64,000 nucleotides of DNA from Ornithodoros turicata. Taxonomy: Eukaryota > Arthropoda > Arachnida > Ixodida > Argasidae. The notes beneath the pieces were generated by a model. It saw only the letters and a list, made by a program, of their open reading frames with translations. It was not told the origin of the DNA and did not search any database. This document shows, piece after piece, positions 45,560-56,757 of this stretch (position 1 is the first letter of the stretch; each line of letters opens with the position of its first letter). A program made the position numbers and the translations under genes. Where the stretch lies: contig NC_088203.1 in assembly GCF_037126465.1 (NCBI RefSeq), forward strand, positions 78,402,168 to 78,466,167. The letters are read 5' to 3'.

Positions 45560-45690
45560 ACAGCGCGTGCGTGTTGTATAGCTAGATGGGTGTGGCGGTT
45601 CCCCTTTATCACGATCATTACAAGCGCTTGCACCGAACTCGGTAGAACGGACGCGCGTACGACTGTAGCAGGCCTTCGTCACTGCTGTAA
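45560..45690 (-). repeat. Dispersed repeat, inverted partner of 47376-47490
   Basis: On the minus strand GACGAAGGCCTGCTAC, GAGTTCGGTGCAAGCGCTTG and CACACCCATC match plus-strand 47376-47490. The two copies face each other across 1.7 kb and could be the ends of a larger element or independent insertions. Confidence 0.6.
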
Positions 45691-46180
45691 ATCAACGCGG
45701 TTTTTACCAGTGGAATGTGGCTATCGGAATCGCCTGCCGGTCTAAAAACACCAGTAGTCAAGGGACGCTCATTTATACACAGCCTGGGAGAGTAAAAATG
45801 GGGGATTAAGAAAGCTCCGCGTTACTGAGTGTTTTCCTGCGGACCGCATCCCTCCAGGTTTCCTTTTGACGTGAAAATGTCTAAGTTCGGTTTGGTAGCC
45901 AGGTCAACATTTACGGTGCAATGAAATTATGCCGAATTTCATGACGCGATAACTCGGTGAGTACTAACCCTATAGCAACCAAGTGCCCAAATCCAGACAG
46001 CTTACACGTGTAAGATTCTAGCTAACAAGGGCATTGCGGCGGCTGACGCAATCTGTGGGTGTGGCGGGCGCCTGCGAGAGAAATGGAAATATATATGCCC
46101 TTCTGCACCGCTTCCGGTTTGTTGCCAAAACGACATCTGGTTTCGCAGCAAACACGGTCTGCGCCAACCGCTATGGCGAC
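45691..46180. other. Unassigned sequence
   Basis: No exon or repeat structure is convincing in this interval. Confidence 0.3.
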
Positions 46181-46189
46181 TGATACTGC

Positions 46190-46300
46190 TATCGCTTCTG
46201 ATTTGAGGAAAGAGAGGGCCGTATACGCCTTTTTATGGCAATTCAAATTGCCACAGAGAGGCGTACGCCCCTCGTTTTCAACAAATCAGGAAAGTGAAAG
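46190..46300. repeat. Diverged hairpin related to the 46.8-kb palindrome
   Basis: CTGATTTGAGG...GTATACGCCTTTTTATGG and its inverted counterpart ending CAACAAATCAGG flank a short loop. The same core words (CTGATTTGTTGAAAA, GGCGTACGCC) form the inner arms of the palindrome at 46807-47056. This is therefore an older, partial family member. Confidence 0.65.
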
Positions 46301-46806
46301 CTATCATTCTGCATGGAGGCTGGTTCCGAGCGTCCTTATAGTCGCGGAAGGACCGGAAGTCTTCGTGACACCGAAAGTCTTGTTTATGTTTACCCGTGAA
46401 TGTCATGTATAGGGGTACGCGTACTTTGCGGACCTTTGCGGACAGTCTATCTCGCGAACGCGCGATAAGCTAGGGCGTCGATCGAGGTGTCGTTGGAAAG
46501 CCCTGGAGAGGTTCTACCTGGACCTTACCGATATCGGCTTCAACAACAATAACCAAAATTTTAGAAATTTGCAAAGTTGAAATATCGGAATTTTGCCGAA
46601 ATGTCGGCATATATGAAACTAAAATATGACCAGAATAGAATCAGAAGAAAGGGCGGCTCGAAAGGAACCCAAAAAGCCTGCAAGGTCCAGCACCGAGCGA
46701 TCGAGAGAGTTACGAAAGCGCCGAAGAATGGCGGATTCAAATTCGACTGCCGGCGCGCACAGCAAGCCTTTACCCCCTACCTCTACCCTCTTTTCATGTA
46801 AAACAC
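46301..46806. other. No gene identified
   Basis: A short basic frame at 46577-46801 has no known domain. Nothing else is supported. Confidence 0.3.
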
Positions 46807-47056
46807 TACACTCTTAGAAAAGAACTTCACCGCATAGCACGGTCTTATCCAACCATCATCTCGAATGATATCGTTATCTGCCCTGATTTGTTGAAAACGG
46901 GAGGCGTACGCCTTTTTGTGACACTTATGCTGTTCATAATTGTCACAAAAAAGGCGTACGCCTCCCGTTTCCAACAAATCAGGGCAGATAACGATATCAT
47001 TCGAGATGATGGTGATAAGACCGTGCTATGCGGTGAAGTTCATTTTTAAGAGTGTA
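46807..47056. mobile_element. Near-perfect 250-bp palindromic element, TA-flanked
   Basis: Starting TACACTCTTAGAAAAGAACT and ending with its near-complement TTAAGAGTGTA, the arms pair for about 120 bases with few mismatches and a loop of fewer than 20 bases. TA at both outer edges fits a TA-target (Tc1/mariner-like) MITE with CACTCTTA termini. The transcript would form a long double-stranded hairpin. Confidence 0.85.
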
Positions 47057-47375
47057 CGGCTTGGACACGACGAAGTCCTATCCTGTTTTATATTGCGCGA
47101 GTATGGTGTCACCATCCTCATAGGAATAACGTGTACCCCCATCAAAAAACATCACTTCGAACAAATTAAGAGCAGCTGCCCAGTTTCTAAAGGTTACTTT
47201 CGTCTGGTATGCTGTGCGTGCAACCGTACGGTATAATGTTATGGACCAGAGAGCCACGACACGACGGTCTGCTTTGTTATGCTTTGTCTCTTGTTTCCAC
47301 AGCTTTATGAGACAAGGTTGTCGCACAAGAACACCATTAAATGAGCGCGCTGTTCCTCTCCTTGGACAAGAGTAA
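47057..47375. other. Unassigned sequence
   Basis: I see nothing that supports a gene or repeat. Confidence 0.3.
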
Positions 47376-47490
47376 ATGACGAAGGCCTGCTACGGTGGTA
47401 CACGCGTACGTTCCATCGAGTTCGGTGCAAGCGCTTGTAATCATCGTGATAAAAAGGCACCGTCACACCCATCCAGCGATACAAAGAGCG
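47376..47490 (+). repeat. Dispersed repeat, partner of 45560-45690
   Basis: This is the plus-strand copy of the block containing GACGAAGGCCTGCTAC and GAGTTCGGTGCAAGCGCTTG. A conserved short frame runs through both copies, but it is not recognisable as a protein domain. Confidence 0.6.
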
Positions 47491-47561
47491 AAAGAGCGCT
47501 TTGTTGCGCTACTCCGCTCAAGAAATTTGTAAACCGAAAACAATTCATTACTCCAGGTACG

Positions 47562-48511
47562 CAGTAAACTTTTTAACACATTTTTTTGTGTAAATACTCA
47601 TGGCGCAACCTTTTTGGTGTTGCCTTTGCACCCGTATGAAGGGTGTTTTCTAAAACGCACTTTAATTAGGTGTATTCCTCATAAACCACTCTTATAAGGG
47701 GCGTTTAAAAACTAGAACACCCTTAAAAGGGGAGTATTCTATTGAAAACACCTTTAGGATGGAGTTGTTTTCTGACAAATACTGCCTCGCAAATAGCTAG
47801 TGTAATACAAGCTCCCGCGGCAGCATGCCGACGTATACGTACAGTTCGACGTTCTTGCTTCTATGGCAATCACCACCCGGAACACGGCAGACTTCCAGCC
47901 GTGGTTCCATCGCACAATCTAAACCTGAGTGCAATGCGTCACAGGCACGCCTGGGTTAGCCTGGTAACACCGTGGGACTAGCGTGTGCCGAAGTAGCCTA
48001 TATTGGCATATCGGATAGACCATATACTGAAATACAATTTGTTGGGGCACGTTCGTGAAGTGAAGTGGGGCGGAAAACGTTTGTCACGGTGACGGGAATG
48101 CGTTTTTGCAATTAACACGTACGCCTGCAACAAGTTCAAGATACCAGCTAAATCCCTAACATTCTTCCCTGTCAAATACTGTGTTTTTAACTCAGGTTAT
48201 TGTCTATAATGTGATTACTTGCTGAGCGGATCTGTGAAACCAGCATAATTTTTCTTTAACGAATTAAAACACCACTTTTAACACCAGTTCAAATGGGGTC
48301 TAAAAAGGTGTATTGGACGTAAAATAACTCTTTAAATACCTCACTTTACACCCTTAATGATCGACGTTGGATAAAATATGGTGTATGTCGATATTACACC
48401 TTTAGTAATGCTCTTCTTGCACCCTTTGCTTCGGTCTGCGGGATAGGAAAGGGTGCTTTTATAATGATACACCGGTTTTGAGCGAATAAGAGTGCAAAAT
48501 GATTTACTGTG
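47562..48511. mobile_element. MITE family M, copy 2 (950 bp)
   Basis: This copy starts CAGTAAACTTTTTAACACA and ends TTTACTGTG. It is collinear with 41510-42400, with insertions such as CATAAACCACTCTTAT. GTAC occurs just outside both ends (47558-47561 region and 48511-48514), offset by a base, and may be the target duplication. Confidence 0.8.
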
Positions 48512-48759
48512 TACAGGGACCTTCAGACAACCCAAAGTTACAGAACTTTTGAACATGAAAGAACTGACGTGACTTTCATCTTTCATCGTTACAGAACTTT
48601 TGCTGGAGCAGTGAGTGATTAACAAGGTCGAAGATAACTCAAAATAGACAGTATCGACTTGTTGTTGATTAGATGGGCCTTCGCTAACAAAATGAAGGGA
48701 CGTAAGTTAAACTAACAGAGGGCCGGTTACAAAACCGTGGTGTGCGACGGACAGCTAAG
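48512..48759. other. Unassigned sequence
   Basis: A local repeat of GTTACAGAACTTTTG at 48536 and 48589 flanks a GAAAG/CTTTC inverted patch. No gene is seen. Confidence 0.35.
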
Positions 48760-48840
48760 AACGAAAGTGAAACAACAACTTTATTTTTAAGATGATGAAT
48801 GGGGAACGAAACTTAGAGCATATGGAGCTGCTTGAAGATC
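48760..48840 (-). repeat. Tick-type short dispersed repeat, truncated copy
   Basis: AACAACAACTTTATTTTTAA then GATGATGAATGGGGA matches the minus orientation of 54005-54110 and, inverted, 63350-63465. Only the AATAAAGTTGTTGTT-proximal end is present. Confidence 0.65.
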
Positions 48841-49700
48841 ACATTCTCAAACACTTTAGAAAAGCAAGGCAGGCGTGGTAGAGGCTTATATAGTTGGTAA
48901 TTTCAACTAGAGATTGACACGGGCCGGGTTTGGGACACCCATACATATTCGCCTTCGGACCTGGGACGGGCCTGGATTGTTCTAGGTATTGTGAATATCC
49001 TTTCTGAAAACAAGGGGCACACCAGCAGCACAACAAATAGAGTTTTCAAACAGTTAAAAAACACACGACGTATCGGGACCCACAGGGAACGACAAAACCT
49101 GACAATCAGCCGTTCTTTATTTATTAAAGAGAAGGGCGTAGCATTCTGGAGCGTAACAATATTTTAACTGTTTTGAACTGTTTTTATTTGTTATGGTGCC
49201 GGAGTGCCTCTTGTTTAAGGAACAATGAATGTCCAACCCCAGCGGTTAGACCATTTTCAGCACTGTGAATATTGAAAAGCAAAACTGAGAGGCTGGTGGA
49301 GCGAACCATTATCGGCCACTGAGGCTCTCGTATTGCACAAGGTGGCTGGTTGATGGCGCTCTGTTTCCTACGATAATGGCGGCGGTGTTTGCTGGATGTC
49401 CGGAGTGATTTTTTCGGTAGCTCCCAGCGGGCGGGCGGGTAACGGCTCCTCATTTCGGAATGTCAGCGCCGGGCCGAAAAAAATAGCGGCCTGTGTCAGT
49501 CTCTAATGTCAACAGATGATCCAGATTTAAGAATGGGGACAATAATGTCTTCCAACAATCAGGAAAATGACGTACACGCAAATTCCAATTGGATAGACTG
49601 GTAAAAAGCGGCGCGAAAATCGAACCACACCCTTTAACGATGAACTTCCAGTCAGTGCCAGAACTGGTACTAGACTTCAGGTCGTTGGTCGAACTATAGT
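48841..49700. other. No gene identified
   Basis: An 89-codon minus frame at 49184-49453 has no domain. The phrase GTCAGTCTCTAATGTCAACA and the earlier GAGATTGACACGGGCC might be inverted-repeat remnants at 48907 and 49493 (GAGATTGACAC versus GTGTCAGTCTC). If so, a TIR element of ~590 bases could lie between them. Confidence 0.35.
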
Positions 49701-49711
49701 CGTGTTCAACC

Positions 49712-49996
49712 GAAGAAGGAAAAGAAATCTAGTCCGTCAGCTCTCAAAATCCGCGCCGCAGATAGTATGGCTGGAAGCAGAGAGGTCACGCTCTATCCCT
49801 GCGCCAGATAATGTAATCCATCATAATCACTCTGCTTCCATATTCGCTGTCAAGAATGGCCGCATGACACTACGCTGCAGCAGAAAGTGCGCTCCCCTAC
49901 TGATGGCGCATGGTGGCGCTGCAGTATTTCTCCTGGCGCACTATTGCGGCTCCAACTGCGTATGTAGTTGACGGACTAGATTTATTTTCCTTCGTC
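49712..49996. mobile_element. TIR element (MITE), 285 bp
   Basis: GAAGAAGGAAAAGAAATCTA followed by GTCCGTCA pairs with the right end, whose complement reads GACGAAGGAAAATAAATCTA then GTCCGTCA, giving ~28-base inverted termini with three mismatches. No target duplication or transposase was resolved. Confidence 0.75.
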
Positions 49997-51060
49997 AGAT
50001 GAATACGCACTATAAATAGGGTCTTCCACACAGACACACTCCATTACGGAAGAAGGTACTGTCACACGTGCCTCCAGGCGGTAGCGATATGATGCTATGC
50101 GGTGCAATGTTGTAAACGGAGACAAAGTGATTGGCGAATATTTCAGCAACCGTGCTGGGGTGTCGGGTCGTCGTGATAGTATTCGCCATCCAACTAGCCT
50201 GATAGGTTGATCACGTTGATTTGCCTTGTCCCGCACTGCTCTCCAGAAACCTGAAATAAATTAGGACGAGTTCTGTACGGAGAAGGTCTGGTCCAAATTG
50301 GCACGAAATCGATTAAATCTTTCGAAACCTATTTCCTCGCTTCAGCTTTAACTGGTATTCCTTACCAATGACTTACTAGGCTACGACCGTTTCACGCAGT
50401 GAATGTGCGGTTGCAGCGTTAGCATTGTTTCTATGGCTATCTCTGCAATAAATATATGACCTAATAAATACATTAACCGCGTCACCTATCTTCTAGAGAC
50501 CATCCGTAAAAATTATGTTCCTGAGATTATGTAACACATCCGTCTAAATAATTATTATAACGCAGGTTAGTGGAAGGAAGAGGGTGAAGTTGGCCTCGAC
50601 TCTTCCGACCCAAGGTGCAACCGATGAGAGCTCCACTGAGGTGAGTTTTGCACAGGCTTCGGGACTGATTCGTAGGAAACCAAAACGACTCCTGCGACTC
50701 CCATATGTAGCACGGGTACAGGGGACGACAGTATTTCACAAACAGGAAGCGAAGTGCTGCTTGGTTGTATTACCATAAATTGTTAATGAGAGGAGATGCC
50801 TTTAAATCTTCAGTAATATATTTGAATGAGGTTGTACCGTTAGTGTAGTAGACATAAACAGAAAGGAAATAATATAAACGATACAGTTGGTGCGGGAGTG
50901 TAACAAGGATAGGACAGATGATACGTAAGTTCGGCTCAGTTAGGTTATAGGTTACAACACGATACTGCAGGAACAAAATGCTTCCCTCCTGGCCGAGTCC
51001 TGGCCGTGTTATTTTTGATGGCTACAGGTAACCCGCTGCCGTCTAGCGCCTTCAGTACCC
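49997..51060. other. Unassigned sequence
   Basis: No exons or repeat structure are recognised. Short frames (up to 84 codons) have no motifs. Confidence 0.3.
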
Positions 51061-51065
51061 GGTAT

Positions 51066-52437
51066 TATTCGTTTATTTTGAAATATTGCCAGCCACCTCT
51101 TGGTGGCCAAAGCAGGTGTGGGCAATCAACAGTACACAAGAAACCCGTATACAAAGTATTCAAAGGATGCTGGAGCGCACAATATACACAAAGTAAACAA
51201 GTGCGGAAAACAAGAGTCACAAGCAAGTCAATTATGAATATTTCAATAAATTGACGAATGCCGTTGAGGAACTCGCATTGACAGCGCCCGCCGGGAGCTC
51301 ATTCCACTGGGAGGTACGTGGGAAGAAACTATATTTATAACAGTCACAACGAGCATCGGGAACCCTGAATTGGACTGCATGAGGCTTCCGTGTGCGAGAA
51401 TCAGATATAGGTTGAATGTGGTCTTTAATTTTAACACTATAACTTTCCTTAATAAGGTCGAAAAATAATTTTAATCTGTTCATTTTTCGCCTTTCAGACA
51501 ATGTTACTAACGCTGCTCGCTCATATAGAGGGCTTGTAGAACTGTATCTGCCGTAGCAATTAAAAATAAAACGAAGAACCCTTTTCTGTACACTTTCAAG
51601 TCTGTTAACGTGTGTTGACCTGAAAGGGTGCCAAACGGCACATGCATAATCGAAAAGCGGGCGAACGCAAGTTTTATAAGCTGCAAGTTTCATTTCTGCT
51701 GTAGCGTGCTTTAAATTCCTTTTTAAAGCCCATAACTTTGTGGAAGCCTTCCGGGTGACCCTGTCAATATGTCTATCCCACCGTAAGTCATTAGAAATTG
51801 TGAGACCGAGATACACATATTCATGGACGTAAGTAACTGGATGTCCTTCAATTTCATAAACATAACGTAAAGGTGACTGTTGCCTTGTGATTGACATAAC
51901 TGAGCATTTGGAAATATTAAGACACATTTGCCACGCCTTGCACCAATCGTGTATTGCGCGCAGAGCAATATTCAGGTTCTCCTGGTCTTTTGTACATGTT
52001 ATTTCACTGAATATGACACAATCGTCAGCAAACATAGAGGTTTTGACAGGGACGTGGCAGACGATATCATTTATAAAGGCAAGGAACAACAAAGGCCCTA
52101 ATACTGATCCTTGTGGAACCCCCGACGCTACTGAAGCCATACCTGACATGTTCTGACCGAAAGTAACAAACTGAAGACGAGAGCTTAAGTAGTCTTCTAA
52201 CCAGGATACAGTTTTCGGATTGTTAAGAGCACCTCGGAGTTTCATAATGAGTTTAGGATGTGACACCTTGTCAAAGGCCTTCCTAAAATCTAAAAAAATT
52301 ACATCGGTTTGGCCTCTGTTATTAATTGTTATCGCTAAACTATTAACAAAGTCAAGTAACTGTGTCACCGTTGATAATCCTTTGCAAAAACCATGTTGCC
52401 TATCCGTAAAAAAGTGCACGCCATCTAAGCACGACAG
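51066..52437 (-). pseudogene. CR1/L2-like LINE, 5'-truncated reverse transcriptase ORF
   Basis: A continuous minus-strand frame of about 400 codons runs to a stop at 51232. It shows reverse-transcriptase motifs: QHGFCKGLSTVTQLL, FLDFRKAFDKVSH, GVPQGSVLGPLLF and catalytic FADD. Thumb and post-RT regions follow: YLGLTIS, VRPLFDYACAVWHP, and a C-terminal SFFPRTSQWNELP. That ending and the 3' UTR, which closes AATATTTCAAAATAAACGAA, fit CR1/L2-type LINEs. Non-LTR elements copy themselves by target-primed reverse transcription. The frame is cut at its 5' end by a stop at 52438 and lacks the endonuclease, as in typical dead-on-arrival LINE copies. The retained frame is intact, suggesting a fairly recent insertion. 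Confidence 0.85.
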
Positions 52438-52525
52438 TCAGACCGGGCTCCTTTTGTAAACATGCATACAAATGGTGGAACTCAAATTTTGCTACGTCGC
52501 GGCCATGAACTTGGACTTCAAACAG

Positions 52526-52708
52526 CACCTCCTAGATAGTAACAGGCCCGAGCCCCACGTGACACAGCGTCACACACGAAGGCCTGCTGTGGATGCTGCT
52601 ATGATGTCAATGAAAGAGGAATAAGAGAAAAGCTCGAAGCAGCTCGCAAAGCTCACGCAGGCCTCCGTGAGTTGGGCAGCGCGCAGGCCTTCTACTATCT
52701 AGGAGGTG
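52526..52708. mobile_element. TIR element (MITE) with CACCTCCTAGATAGTA ends
   Basis: CACCTCCTAGATAGTA at 52526 is matched exactly by its complement at 52693-52708. Related termini with ACACCTTCTAGATAA bound a larger element at 55713-57858, and both have GAAGGCCT-like sequence just inside the right end. They may belong to one family. Confidence 0.75.
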
Positions 52709-52732
52709 TTACCTCAACTCGAGAGACATGAA

Positions 52733-52860
52733 AGATGAAAGTCACTGAAAAGCTTAGCCAGCTGGATTACCGGTCCAGGGCCAGCCTTGTATGTGATTGT
52801 CCCTTCTATGTTGTTCCAGCCTAAGAACATCAGTTCTCTCATGTTCGAGGGACATATTCT
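52733..52860 (-). repeat. SINE fragment and inverted dispersed repeat
   Basis: AAAGTCACTGAAAAGCTTAG with GGATTACCGGTCCAG matches the tRNA-derived SINE at 13130-13213 but is truncated. It is followed by TGTTGTTCCAGCCTAAGAAC and CATCAGTTCTCTC, the inverse of sequence at 14298-14333. Confidence 0.6.
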
Positions 52861-52959
52861 TCCTACTTCACGTGACCGCGTCGGCAGTGCTACTGAGCAT
52901 TGTAGTCGTCGGAAAAACGTGTGCACCAATCTAATAAGTCATGTTATGCTGGTCTTCTG

Positions 52960-53180
52960 GGGGGGGGGGATGTAGGGGGAAGGTGCGGGGAGCCTGCTCT
53001 GTAGAGGTGCTCGGTGCACCCAGGAAAGGGAGGGAAGGGAGAAAGAGGGAGGGAAAGATGATGGTGGCGCAGGAGAGAGAGGTGTGCTAACCCTTTTGCT
53101 CTGGGATTGGGTAGTCCAAGAGAACCAAAGAAAACATTCGAGCATCCCCCAGTAGACATCATTGGGATGCTCCGTGTACC
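52960..53180. repeat. Dispersed repeat, inverse of 27400-27615
   Basis: A G-run is followed by GATGTAGGGGGAAGGTGC, GCTCGGTGCACCCAGG, a GGGA-rich tract and AACATTCGAGCATCCC. All correspond to 27400-27615 reversed. No coding function is seen. Confidence 0.7.
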
Positions 53181-54004
53181 ACGGTAACCACCGGGATTAT
53201 TGGCGAAGTTACCCCATCTGGTCATCTAGGACATTATTTTCAAGATAGTGTTCGTCCTGATCCTCACTGCTACACTACCCCCACAAAGATGACTTCACCC
53301 TACCAGTCATCAACATTGTTCACCATCAAAGTCCGACTCGTGATATTTCTTTTTTTTTTCTGAACGAAAACATTCAAATTGTCATGCTCCTGTATTTCGT
53401 TCAATGTCTGCTTGGTCACGCACCCAAAAGCGATGCCAAGAGGACATGCATGTAACGTACACACTAGACACATACGTATATGTTACACACATTGTATGTT
53501 GCATTCTGCTTTATTCGAGGAAACCCAACTGTAGTTACTTTACCAAATATTCACTTGAACTTTTCTCGGTTTGGGGTTTTTCGACTTGTACTCTTATTAC
53601 ATAGAGAGGTTCAATTATGACTCCCTCTAGAGGACGTTAGCAGAGACACTATAGCTTATCTGCGGATAAAACACGGATAGCCGCGCGCCTTTTAAATCCT
53701 TCACGTTTTATTCGTTTGATCCGTTCATTATCGGCGCGAATTTCGAAACGTTATAACCCTATCCGCAAACCAGAATGTAGTGCGGATATCCGCGCGGTTA
53801 AGCGCATGTAACCGCACAGCCGTGCTGATGTGGTGCAACTGGTGGCTAGCATTTCCACCGGGAAATCAGGAGCGCTCCAGTTTCGAGTAGTGACGTCAGA
53901 ACTCTCCCCCCCCCCACACGTTTTTTTTTAAATTTAAATCTCAAAGCTGTCACTTCTTCGAACCATGGATCATGCGAAATAGGGATATTTGAGTTCCGGT
54001 GTGT
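53181..54004. other. Upstream region of the M13-like gene, no exon seen
   Basis: About 53660-53800 has mirrored words such as CGGATAGCCGCGCG and GCGGATATCCGCGCGG, suggesting an unassigned inverted-repeat element. No 5' exon for the M13-like gene is identifiable. Confidence 0.35.
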
Positions 54005-54115
54005 GCAACAACAGCAACTTTATTTCGCGATCATGAATGGGGAGTTTCATCGCCAGGGGCGATACTCTATCCAATTGCTGGGAGTGATGTGGGGAACGAA
54101 ATAATGAGCTCCTTC
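54005..54115 (-). repeat. Tick-type short dispersed repeat, fuller copy
   Basis: CAACAGCAACTTTATTTCGC, ATGAATGGGGAGTTTCATCG and GCGATACTCTA match the reverse complement of 63350-63465 along ~100 bases. The family ends with an AATAAAGTTG-type sequence when read in the other direction, like the 3' end of a SINE or LINE. It lies just before the M13-like exon. Confidence 0.75.
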
Positions 54116-54158
54116 ACAAAAACTGCCCGTTGGTGCTAATGTGTTATCTGTTGCGCAG

Positions 54159-55534
54159 TATCAAGACAGCACAAAGCAGCCAGGAGCAGCCATGCATAAA
54201 ACGTTGGTAACACATCTGGCAGAGCGGTCTCACGAAGAATCTCTTCACCACAACAAGAGCAGCTACTTCACCATCAGTGTTCTTGTAACGGTCATCATCC
54301 TGCTCTGTGTCGTAACTTCCGTGTACTTCGCTTACAAGTACTTCAAACAGAAGAAACGCCCACTGTGTACGACAGCTGCCTGCAACCTCTACAGAGACAT
54401 GCTCCAGGGATCGATTAATTTTGACCTGAAACCCTGTGACGATTTCTACCAGTACACCTGCGACAAATGGAACACGAACTATCAGGTCCCAACGTACCGT
54501 CACCATCTGGCGATATTCTTCAAGACCCTCTTTAAGACACTGAGAGGGCAAGTTCCTTCGGAACACCAGACAGCCGTTGAGAAAGCAGTTCGATTCTTTC
54601 AATCCTGTAAAATGGCTGCGTACGCCAAAGGTCGATTCGAAGGGGGGTACCAGGATCTGGTTGACATCTGGAAGAAATGCGACATTCTGTGGCCGCGAGT
54701 CAACAGGAACGGCGATATTCTGAGGACGATGATTTGCATTTATGACAGTTTCTTCATGGACACCGTCCTGGGCATTGTGAAACAACACGATACTCAACTA
54801 CCATATTTGTTTCCTGGCAAAGCACTCAAATTTCTACATGACTATAGCGAGAGCATCAAGAATGCAAGCAGATACCAGGAGTACTACGAGGGCTTCAGAG
54901 ATCTCATGAAAACAGCAGATATTAAAGACGGCGAAGTACAAACGTACGAAGCGTTCTCCAGCATAGAAGACGTCGTCTACAGCAATCTTGTAAAACCCCA
55001 GTTTATGCAGTACAATCGTACACGCATTGCTCTGTGGCAGCTGACTGGCTTAACGGATGGCATAGGGCGAACAAGATGGCAGGAAGTCTTCAAAACTGAG
55101 TTCGGACTGCAGAGTTCTAGTATGTCGGTTGACGTTTCGAGCATAGAGTATATCAGAGAATTTAACAGAGTGCTAAAAAGTGTTGGCGAGGTGGAACTAC
55201 AACGTTACGTGGGCTGGGTAAGCGTCCAGCAGATGGCACCATATATAAATAGCCAATTTAGTGCTGTCTACCACGGAGTATCAGAGCTAGCTGACGTTGG
55301 GCTGCAGGTGTGTTTGCATCGGACGGAAGTTTACCTGGGTTGGTCAGTATTTAGTAAATACGCCACTAGGTATCTGGATAGTGCCACTCGTAAGGACATA
55401 CACGGCATCATCAACGCCATCTACAAGATAGTTCACAGCATGGTGACCTGGAGTGAATGGATCGAACAGAAGCGTCCTCAAACAGCTTACGAGATTATGA
55501 GACGTTTGGCAGGCCTCCTCGTCTATGCTGACAG
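54159..55534 (+). CDS. M13 (neprilysin-family) membrane protein, exon 1 of the visible gene
   Basis: The likely start is ATG at 54192 (context GCAGCCATGC). The exon may begin at 54159, after an acceptor-like TGTTGCGCAG. It encodes 447 residues plus two bases. Residues 1-25 are cytoplasmic and polar, 26-46 form one hydrophobic membrane segment, followed by KYFKQKKR. Cys59 and Cys64 precede the family hallmark PCDDFYQYTCDKW (81-93), which opens the M13 ectodomain. The rest matches the helical N-terminal lobe only loosely. M13 enzymes (neprilysin, endothelin-converting enzyme) are type II zinc peptidases that cut extracellular peptides. The exon closes with GACAG/GTGAGC (donor at 55535), phase 2. 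Splicing to 60064 keeps the frame. If unspliced, the frame stops at 55538. Confidence 0.85.
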
Positions 55535-55774
55535 GTGAGCGTGTTGTTGTGTATCCACCAAAAAGATAAACGAACCCTACCACATTTAAACACCAAACGT
55601 TTCCCAGAATCTGGAAAATACTGCCGTGTGGGAGATGCAGAACATTCTAGCGTATTGATGAGCACGTGATCAACCGAATGGCAAATTTGACTGGTCGACC
55701 AGGTGTGCTAGACCAACACCTTCTAGATAAGGGAGAGGGTCTCTGCACTCTTTCAAAAACTTCACGCATCTGGC

Positions 55775-56757
55775 AAGATATATCTAAACAGGTAGCGTAT
55801 AACTCCCACAGGCCCCTGTGTCTTCAGAATGACGTCATGATAGAGACGGTCAGCGCCATCCAACCGTTGCGCGGACGATTGTAAATAATGACGTCAGAGA
55901 TGACGTTAGCAGTATGAATAATAAGCAGTGCATAATTAGCCATGGCACGTTTATTCGCGTACTTAGTGTGCGTTATATTCCCGTTCCTGACCGAACCATA
56001 CTAATCACACAGGGCACATATCAATTCCAAATACATACAGTTATCACAGAGTTTCACAACTCAACAACAACAGAAAGGCATCGTGATGACCACACAGAAA
56101 TTACGAAGCTTCACTTAAGGTCCATTTCTCACCTAGAGCTATATGTACACGTAGTGATTAGACGTTTGCCTTTCTTCAGTGGGTGGCCATAATGTGTCCA
56201 TTGCAAAAATGAAAAAAAAAAAAGAATCGTTTGTGCGCAGCTGATCCCAGCTAGCACACACGCCATCATAGCCGAAGAAATCTTTTTTTTTTTTGCGCGG
56301 GGCCAGCAACAGGGGATGCATTGTATTCATCTGTTCACACATGTCTTGGCCTACAGCTGCGAGATGTGAACGTCGCTTGCTATTTAACCCAAAAAGCGTA
56401 CGAACTCCGTATTACAATGCCTGAACACAGGGCACGGATACAGAGATGCCCGGATAAACGAACCCACTGTGACGCATGCGCAAGGGAGCAGGATACGGAA
56501 ATGTACTTGGGTGGTAAATGATTTGGTATACCAAATATGTGTGCCCGAGTGGGGCAACAGAGTTCTTTTCTACATTGAAATTATGAATAACCTTTTAGTA
56601 CACACACACACACGCCATGACCATTTCGTAAAGTTTTTTTTTGTTTATCATAGTACATCTTCTACCACCACCCAGGATCTCGCGCCTCATGATGATAGCC
56701 TTGCCGTGGGTCTGATTTGATATTCGCGCTTGTTTTGTGCCAGTTTGATATACCTTG
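55775..56757. mobile_element. Tandem TIR unit 1 (983 bp)
   Basis: This unit begins CAAGATATATCTAAACAGG and ends with the complement-type GTTTGATATACCTTG. It contains GACGTCAGAGATGACGT and TTTTTTTTTTTGCGCGGG-like blocks. It matches unit 2 along its length, with indels and substitutions. Confidence 0.8.

Noticed and set aside
54144..54797. 217-codon minus frame
   Set aside because: It is antisense to the M13 exon, which has the PCDDFY motif and a membrane segment on the plus strand.
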